DNA of 64,000 nucleotides from Martinezella rhizogenes (GTDB lineage Bacteria > Pseudomonadota > Alphaproteobacteria > Rhizobiales > Rhizobiaceae). The stretch spans positions 372,001 through 436,000 of the forward strand of contig NZ_SGNY01000002.1 of the NCBI RefSeq assembly GCF_007002745.1, given 5' to 3'. The notes below the pieces were generated by a model. That model was given only the letters and a program-made list of their open reading frames with translations. It had not been told where the DNA came from and did no database searches. A program made the translations under genes and the position numbers. Of the stretch, positions 59,651 to 64,000 are shown one piece after another. The first letter of the stretch is position 1, and each line of letters starts with the position of its first letter.

Positions 59651-60643
59651 ATGGGTGCGATGATGAATGAGACGACCGATAACTTCGCGTTCAGCCAGAT
59701 CCAGAGACTGGACGCTCCCTCCGGCGCATCCATCGCCTTTCGCCACCAGCCTTCCGCCCTTGTCCCGGCCCGCGGTGTGCTGATGATCTGCCATGGCCTG
59801 GTGGAGCATGCGGGCCGTTACCGGCGTTTTGCCGACGTCATGTCGCAGCAGGGCTTCGAGGTCTATGCCCACGACCATCGCGGCCACGGCCGCACGAAAG
59901 CGGCGGACGCACCGATCGGCCGCTTCGCCTGGAAGGATGGCGCCGAAAAAGTGGTCGCCGACGTCATGGCGATGCGGGTCATGGTCGGAGAAAGACATCC
60001 CGGCCTGCCGGTCATCCTGTTCGGCCATTCCATGGGCGGCCTCGTGGCGCTCAACACCGCCGTCAGCAATCCGGATGCCTTCGATGGCCTGTCGATCTGG
60101 AATTCCAATCTCAATCCCGGTGTCATGGGCCGCCTCGCGCAGGTGGTGCTGCGGCTTGAAAAAATGCTGAAAGGCTCCGATGTGCCAAGCGCCATCCTGC
60201 CGAAAGCAACCTTTCGCGCCTGGAATGCAAAAATGCCGGAAAAGCGCACCCATGCCGACTGGCTGAGCCATGACAGGCTGCCAGTGGACGCCTATGTGCA
60301 AGACCCGCTCTGCCAGTTCGAGGCCAGCGTTTCCCTGTGGCAGGACGTCTTCGAACTCTCTTATCGCGCCCCGAAACTCATTGAGCGCCTGCCGAAGACA
60401 TTGCCGCTTTTGCTGGTCAGCGGCGATCAGGACGCCGCGACCAATGATGGCAGGGAGATCGTCTGGCTCGCAGAGCGGTTTCGGGAGGCAGGTTTCAGCC
60501 ATGTCGAACACACCATCTACAAGGGCATGCGGCACGAGACCCTGAACGAGATCGGCTGGCAGGCGGTAGCGGCGGATTTCGCCGCCTGGTGCGGCCTCGT
60601 CGTGGATGACAGTAAAACGCCCTCCCCGTCATTCCGGCCTTGA
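59651..60643 (+). CDS. alpha/beta hydrolase, lysophospholipase/monoacylglycerol lipase-like
   Basis: A 330-residue serine hydrolase of the PldB/monoacylglycerol-lipase group. N-terminal LMICHGLVEHAGRYRRFADVM, HDHRGHGRT, the nucleophile elbow FGHSMGGLVAL, and the catalytic Asp in LLLVSGDQDAATNDG are visible, with a His near GMRHETLNE. No signal peptide. Start may be ATG 59651 or the better-looking ATG 59663. Its stop lies inside a palindromic repeat. Confidence 0.9.
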   Translation: MGAMMNETTDNFAFSQIQRLDAPSGASIAFRHQPSALVPARGVLMICHGLVEHAGRYRRFADVMSQQGFEVYAHDHRGHGRTKAADAPIGRFAWKDGAEKVVADVMAMRVMVGERHPGLPVILFGHSMGGLVALNTAVSNPDAFDGLSIWNSNLNPGVMGRLAQVVLRLEKMLKGSDVPSAILPKATFRAWNAKMPEKRTHADWLSHDRLPVDAYVQDPLCQFEASVSLWQDVFELSYRAPKLIERLPKTLPLLLVSGDQDAATNDGREIVWLAERFREAGFSHVEHTIYKGMRHETLNEIGWQAVAADFAAWCGLVVDDSKTPSPSFRP

Positions 60644-60654
60644 GCCGGAATGAC
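60628..60654. repeat. short palindromic repeat, half unit
   Basis: gtcattccggc-cttga-gccggaatgac, perfect 11-base arms. It is a single hairpin of the same style as the two-hairpin repeats, overlapping the hydrolase stop codon. It may also act as terminator for the hydrolase gene. Confidence 0.75.
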
Positions 60655-60811
60655 GGAATTAGGGGACTCTCAAAACACAACGAATGTCTAAGCTGCCGTG
60701 TCAGCCCCAGTTTAGTGCCGTTCCAAAACGGAATAAGTCCATGAGATAAAATCACATGCGGCGGGGCAACGCCCGGTCTATAACCGGCAGGCACAAAAGA
60801 CCGGGGGACAG

Positions 60812-62014
60812 ATGACCGACATGCCGAACAGGAAACCGCCACTATCAGGCATCCGCGTCATCGAGCTGGCGCGTGTTCTGGCCGGTCCCTGGGCGGGGCA
60901 GATGCTGGCCGATATGGGCGCTGACGTCATCAAGGTGGAAAACCCCGAAGGCGGTGACGACACCCGCACATGGGGACCGCCCTTCGTTGAAGGCGCGGAA
61001 GGCGAAAACCTCTCCGCCGCCTATTATCACGCCACCAATCGCGGCAAACGCTCCATCATTGCCGATCTGAAGACGCCTGAGGGCTGCGAACTCGTGCGCC
61101 GGCTGGTGCGCACCGCCGATGTCGTCATCGAAAACTTCAAGCGCGGCGGGCTTGCCAAATACGGCCTCGATTACGAGAGCCTGAAGGTGCTCAATCCGAA
61201 GCTGATCTATTGCTCCATCACCGGCTTCGGCCAGACCGGTCCCTATGCCGATTTCGCCGGATACGACTATATCGTGCAGGGCATGTCGGGCTTCATGTCG
61301 ATAACAGGCGAACCGGATGGCCAGCCGATGAAGGCTGGCGTGGCTGTTGCCGATATCTTCACCGGCATCTATTCCGTGACAGCCATCCAGGCCGCGCTGA
61401 TCCACGCCATACGGTCAGGCGAAGGCCAGCATATCGACATGGCGCTTCTCGATGTGCAATCGGCCGTGCTCGCCAACCAGAATATGAATTACCTGATTTC
61501 CGGCAAGCCGCCCATCCGGCTTGGCAATGCCCATCCGAATATTTCCCCCTATGAGGTGGTGCCGACGGCCGATGGTTTCCTCATCCTCGCGGTCGGCAAT
61601 GACGGCCAGTTCCGCCGCCTCTGCAATATCCTCGGCATAGGCGCGATAGCGGATGACGAGCGTTACGCGACGAACAAGACCCGCGTGGCGCACAAGGTCG
61701 AAGTCCGGCAGATCATTTCCACCGAAACGCTGAAATGGCAGAAGCGCGATCTTCTGACCGCTTGCGAGCAGAATGCCGTGCCGGCCGGGCCAATCAACTC
61801 CATCGAGGAAATGTTCGCCGATCCACAGGTTCAGGCACGCGGCCTGCGTGTTGATCTCGAAGCTCAGGATGGCACGGTCATCCCCGGTGTGCGAACACCG
61901 ATTATAATGTCACAGACGCCGCTGCACTATGAACGCCCGAGCCCGAAGCTCGGCGAACATCAGGCGCAGGTGCTGGCCGAACTGGAAAACATCGAAAGGA
62001 CCACGACGCCATGA
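60812..62014 (+). CDS. family III CoA-transferase (CaiB/BaiF type)
   Basis: A 400-residue formyl-CoA-transferase-like enzyme. Typical motifs are IRVIELARVLAGPWAGQMLADMGADVIKVENP, YYHATNRGKRSIIADLKTPEG, ENFKRGGLAKYGLDYE, ITGFGQTGPYADFAGYDYIVQGMSG, and the C-terminal TPIIMSQTP. It exchanges CoA between acyl-CoA and a free acid; the substrate is unknown. It overlaps the next gene by 4 bases (62011-62014), so it is coupled to a ThDP-dependent enzyme. No signal peptide. Confidence 0.92.
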   Translation: MTDMPNRKPPLSGIRVIELARVLAGPWAGQMLADMGADVIKVENPEGGDDTRTWGPPFVEGAEGENLSAAYYHATNRGKRSIIADLKTPEGCELVRRLVRTADVVIENFKRGGLAKYGLDYESLKVLNPKLIYCSITGFGQTGPYADFAGYDYIVQGMSGFMSITGEPDGQPMKAGVAVADIFTGIYSVTAIQAALIHAIRSGEGQHIDMALLDVQSAVLANQNMNYLISGKPPIRLGNAHPNISPYEVVPTADGFLILAVGNDGQFRRLCNILGIGAIADDERYATNKTRVAHKVEVRQIISTETLKWQKRDLLTACEQNAVPAGPINSIEEMFADPQVQARGLRVDLEAQDGTVIPGVRTPIIMSQTPLHYERPSPKLGEHQAQVLAELENIERTTTP

Positions 62015-63663
62015 AAAGAACCGGTGGGCAACTGATCGTCGAAGCGCTGAAGGCCAATGGTGTCTCGCGCGTTTCCTGCGTTCCGGGCGAAAGCTATCTG
62101 GCGGTGCTGGACGCGCTTTATGAAAGCGGCATCGAAACCGTGGTCTGCCGCCAGGAAGGTGGCGCCGCCATGATGGCCGATACCTGGGGCCGGCTGACGG
62201 GTGAACCCGGCATCTGCATGGTGACCCGCGGTCCGGGTGCCACCAACGCCTCGGCCGGCCTGCACATTGCGCGGCAGGATTCCATTCCGATGATCCTGTT
62301 CATCGGCCAGGTGCAGCGCGAAGCCCGCGAGCGCGAAGCCTTTCAGGAAGTGGAATATCGCCGCGCCTTCACCGAATTCGCCAAATGGGTGGGCGAGATC
62401 GATGATGCCCGCCGCATCCCCGAATTCGTCACCCGCGCCTTCACTGTCGCCACCTCCGGCCGCCCCGGCCCGGTGGTGCTGACGCTGCCCGAAGACATGC
62501 TGGTGGAAGAGGTCGAAGCGCCCGAGGCAAAGCCCTACACATCAGTCGAAGCGCATCCCGGCCCGTCACAGATCGCGGCCTTCGCAAAAATGCTGGGCGA
62601 GGCAAAACGGCCGATCTTCATTATCGGCGGCACGCGCTGGTCCGAGGAAAGCGTGGCGAGCTTCAGGGCATTTGCCGAAAACCACAAGCTGTCCGTCGGC
62701 TGTTCCTTCCGCCGCCAGATGCTGTTCGATCATCTGAGCCCTTCCTATGCGGGCGATGTCGGCATCGGCATCAACCCGGCGCTGGCAAAGGAGATCAAGG
62801 AATCCGATCTCGTGGTCCTGCTGGGCGGCCGCCTCTCCGAAATGCCCTCCTCCGGTTATACGCTGCTCGACATCCCCTACCCGTCGCAGAAACTCATCCA
62901 CATCTATCCGGAAGCCGAAGAGCTTGGCCGCGTTTACCGTCCCGATCTCGCAATCTGCGCCGCGCCGGATGATTTCGTCGCCGCCCTCTCCTCCATCTCG
63001 CTTCCTGCAAACGCCGCATGGGCCGATCGCACGGCCGCCATACACGCGGCTTACCTCAATTGGTCCACCCCACCGCAGACCGGCCCTGGCCCGGTGCAGA
63101 TGGGTCCGATCATGGACTGGATCGAAGCCAATGTGCCCGAGGATGCGATCTTCACCAATGGTGCGGGTAATTATGCCACCTGGGTGCACCGCTTCCACCG
63201 CTTCCGCCGCTTCAACACGCAATCGGCGCCAACCTCCGGCTCGATGGGTTACGGCCTACCGGCAGCGGTTGCCGCAAAGCACCTTTTCCCGGAGAGGGAG
63301 GTGATCTGCTTTGCCGGCGATGGCTGCTTCATGATGCACGGGCAGGAATTCATCACCGCCGTGCGCTATGGCCTGCCGATCATCACCGTACTGGTGAATA
63401 ACGGCACCTATGGCACCATCCGCATGCATCAGGAACGGGAATATCCCGGCCGTGTGAGCGGCACCGATCTCGTCAATCCGGATTTCAACGCTTTTGCGAA
63501 AGCCTATGGCGGGCACGGTGAAACGGTGGAAAAAACGCAGGACTTCGCCGCCGCCTTCGAGCGGGCGCGTGCAAGCGGCAAGCCGGCGATCATCGAGGTG
63601 AAGCTGGACCCGGAGGCGATCACGCCAACGCGCACGCTGACACAGATCAGGACAAAAAGCTGA
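62011..63663 (+). CDS. thiamine-diphosphate-dependent enzyme, acetolactate-synthase-like
   Basis: A 550-residue ThDP enzyme. The PYR domain has the activating glutamate (Glu49) in VCRQEGGAAMMADTWGR, and MVTRGPGATNASAGLH; the PP domain has GDGCFMMHGQEF ... VLVNNGTYGTIR (GDG-X25-NN). Related families are acetolactate synthase, oxalyl-CoA decarboxylase and glyoxylate carboligase. The partner CoA-transferase upstream makes a 2-hydroxyacyl- or oxalyl-CoA type decarboxylase attractive, but this is inference. It starts at ATG 62011, overlapping the CoA-transferase stop. Confidence 0.9.
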   Translation: MKRTGGQLIVEALKANGVSRVSCVPGESYLAVLDALYESGIETVVCRQEGGAAMMADTWGRLTGEPGICMVTRGPGATNASAGLHIARQDSIPMILFIGQVQREAREREAFQEVEYRRAFTEFAKWVGEIDDARRIPEFVTRAFTVATSGRPGPVVLTLPEDMLVEEVEAPEAKPYTSVEAHPGPSQIAAFAKMLGEAKRPIFIIGGTRWSEESVASFRAFAENHKLSVGCSFRRQMLFDHLSPSYAGDVGIGINPALAKEIKESDLVVLLGGRLSEMPSSGYTLLDIPYPSQKLIHIYPEAEELGRVYRPDLAICAAPDDFVAALSSISLPANAAWADRTAAIHAAYLNWSTPPQTGPGPVQMGPIMDWIEANVPEDAIFTNGAGNYATWVHRFHRFRRFNTQSAPTSGSMGYGLPAAVAAKHLFPEREVICFAGDGCFMMHGQEFITAVRYGLPIITVLVNNGTYGTIRMHQEREYPGRVSGTDLVNPDFNAFAKAYGGHGETVEKTQDFAAAFERARASGKPAIIEVKLDPEAITPTRTLTQIRTKS

Positions 63664-63716
63664 CATGCCGCATGGACATGCCTCCGGCATGGTGTAAATC
63701 CTGACGCTCGCTTGAC

Positions 63717-63801
63717 GTCATCCTCGGGCTTGTCCCGAGGATCCAACCACGTCGCGTTAAATCGATCGGTTGCAGATGCCCGGGACAGGCCCGGGCATGA
63801 C
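63717..63801. repeat. 85-bp palindromic intergenic repeat, copy 3
   Basis: Two facing hairpins (tcctcgggcttgtcccgagga and gcccgggacaggcccgggc), overall starting gtcat and ending atgac. Same length as the copy at 7317. It lies between the ThDP enzyme and the HugZ-like gene. Confidence 0.85.
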
Positions 63802-63850
63802 GTGGAGAAGTCTAACGCTTCTCTCAGCATCCACTAACTCAGGATAAGAC

Positions 63851-64000
63851 ATGCCGGACGTTGCCCCTCCCGTCATCACCCCACGCGGCGCAAAGATCGA
63901 GCCCTCGGCCGGCGCACCTTTCGAGGCGGTGCGCGTGGCCCGCGATGTGCTGCACACATCCCGCACGGCGGCGCTTGCGACACTCGATCCGGTCAGCGGC
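63851..64000 (+). CDS. HugZ / pyridoxamine-phosphate-oxidase-like protein, 5' part
   Basis: First 50 codons of a gene cut by the window end. The residues FEAVRVARDVLHTSRTAALATLDPVSG fit the start of the split-barrel FMN-binding HugZ family (ARxLLxxxRxAALATLxPxxG), whose members bind haem or flavin. The ATG at 63851 has an agga a few bases upstream. The rest is not visible, so the function stays open. Confidence 0.7.
   Translation, partial: MPDVAPPVITPRGAKIEPSAGAPFEAVRVARDVLHTSRTAALATLDPVSG

Noticed and set aside
63664..63691. Inverted repeat catgccg ... cggcatg after the ThDP gene
   Set aside because: Seven-base arms with a 14-base loop and no T-run; could be chance.

Overview
The window is a stretch of GC-rich alphaproteobacterial chromosome. 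The gene content and order point to Rhizobiales, most likely Agrobacterium or a close Rhizobium relative. The evidence is a complete division and cell-wall (dcw) cluster with ftsZ-lpxC-bamD-recN-ligA behind it, a lone cheW, PHB-independent but phosphate-related btaAB lipid genes, an ArsR-methyltransferase regulator in front of metF, and rhizobial-style intergenic palindromic repeats. The assignment comes from recognising gene families, not from a database search.

Layout. 1-9.5 kb: housekeeping and transport genes on both strands (nicotinamidase, azlCD, an aminopeptidase P, a tiny DUF1127-like gene with its own terminator, prmA, a Sco1-type copper protein, cheW, creA, a DEDD exonuclease). 8.6-12.4 kb: a LysR regulator divergent from a DMT exporter, then an acetyltransferase facing an APH-type kinase. 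12.4-23.8 kb, minus strand: ddl-ftsQ-ftsA-ftsZ, then lpxC, bamD, recN and ligA. 24.3-26.5 kb: an MHS-family transporter and a GGDEF protein sitting inside the dcw cluster. 26.7-40.7 kb, minus strand: mraZ-rsmH-ftsL-ftsI-murE-murF-mraY-murD-ftsW-murG-murC-murB, tightly packed and closed by a strong terminator. 41.0-42.3 kb: a ParDE-type toxin-antitoxin pair and the RNase P RNA. 42.3-49.5 kb: two tandem FAD oxidoreductases, a lytic transglycosylase, an AmpD-like amidase, a DnaJ/TerB protein, a PPi-type phosphofructokinase and a LysE-type exporter. 49.6-55.7 kb: a lipoprotein transglycosylase, btaAB, a GH25 muramidase, an MltB-type transglycosylase and a 25-residue membrane protein. 55.8-64 kb: metF with its regulator, ettA, an alpha/beta hydrolase, a CoA-transferase/ThDP-enzyme pair and the start of a HugZ-like gene.

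The dominant theme is the envelope: precursor synthesis (Mur/MraY/Ddl), septum assembly (Fts), lipid A commitment (LpxC), outer-membrane assembly (BamD), several peptidoglycan hydrolases, and the phosphorus-free lipid DGTS (BtaAB).

The most informative non-coding signals are four TGGG repeats at exact 10-bp spacing upstream of mraZ (a MraZ operator), a CtrA-like 18-mer shared by the two dcw promoter regions, a cluster of GANTC sites upstream of ddl-ftsQAZ, a Pho box in front of btaA, a perfect 16-bp palindrome in front of the metF regulator, and a 16-bp-stem terminator that ends the mraZ-murB block. No IS element, prophage, tRNA or CRISPR array was seen.
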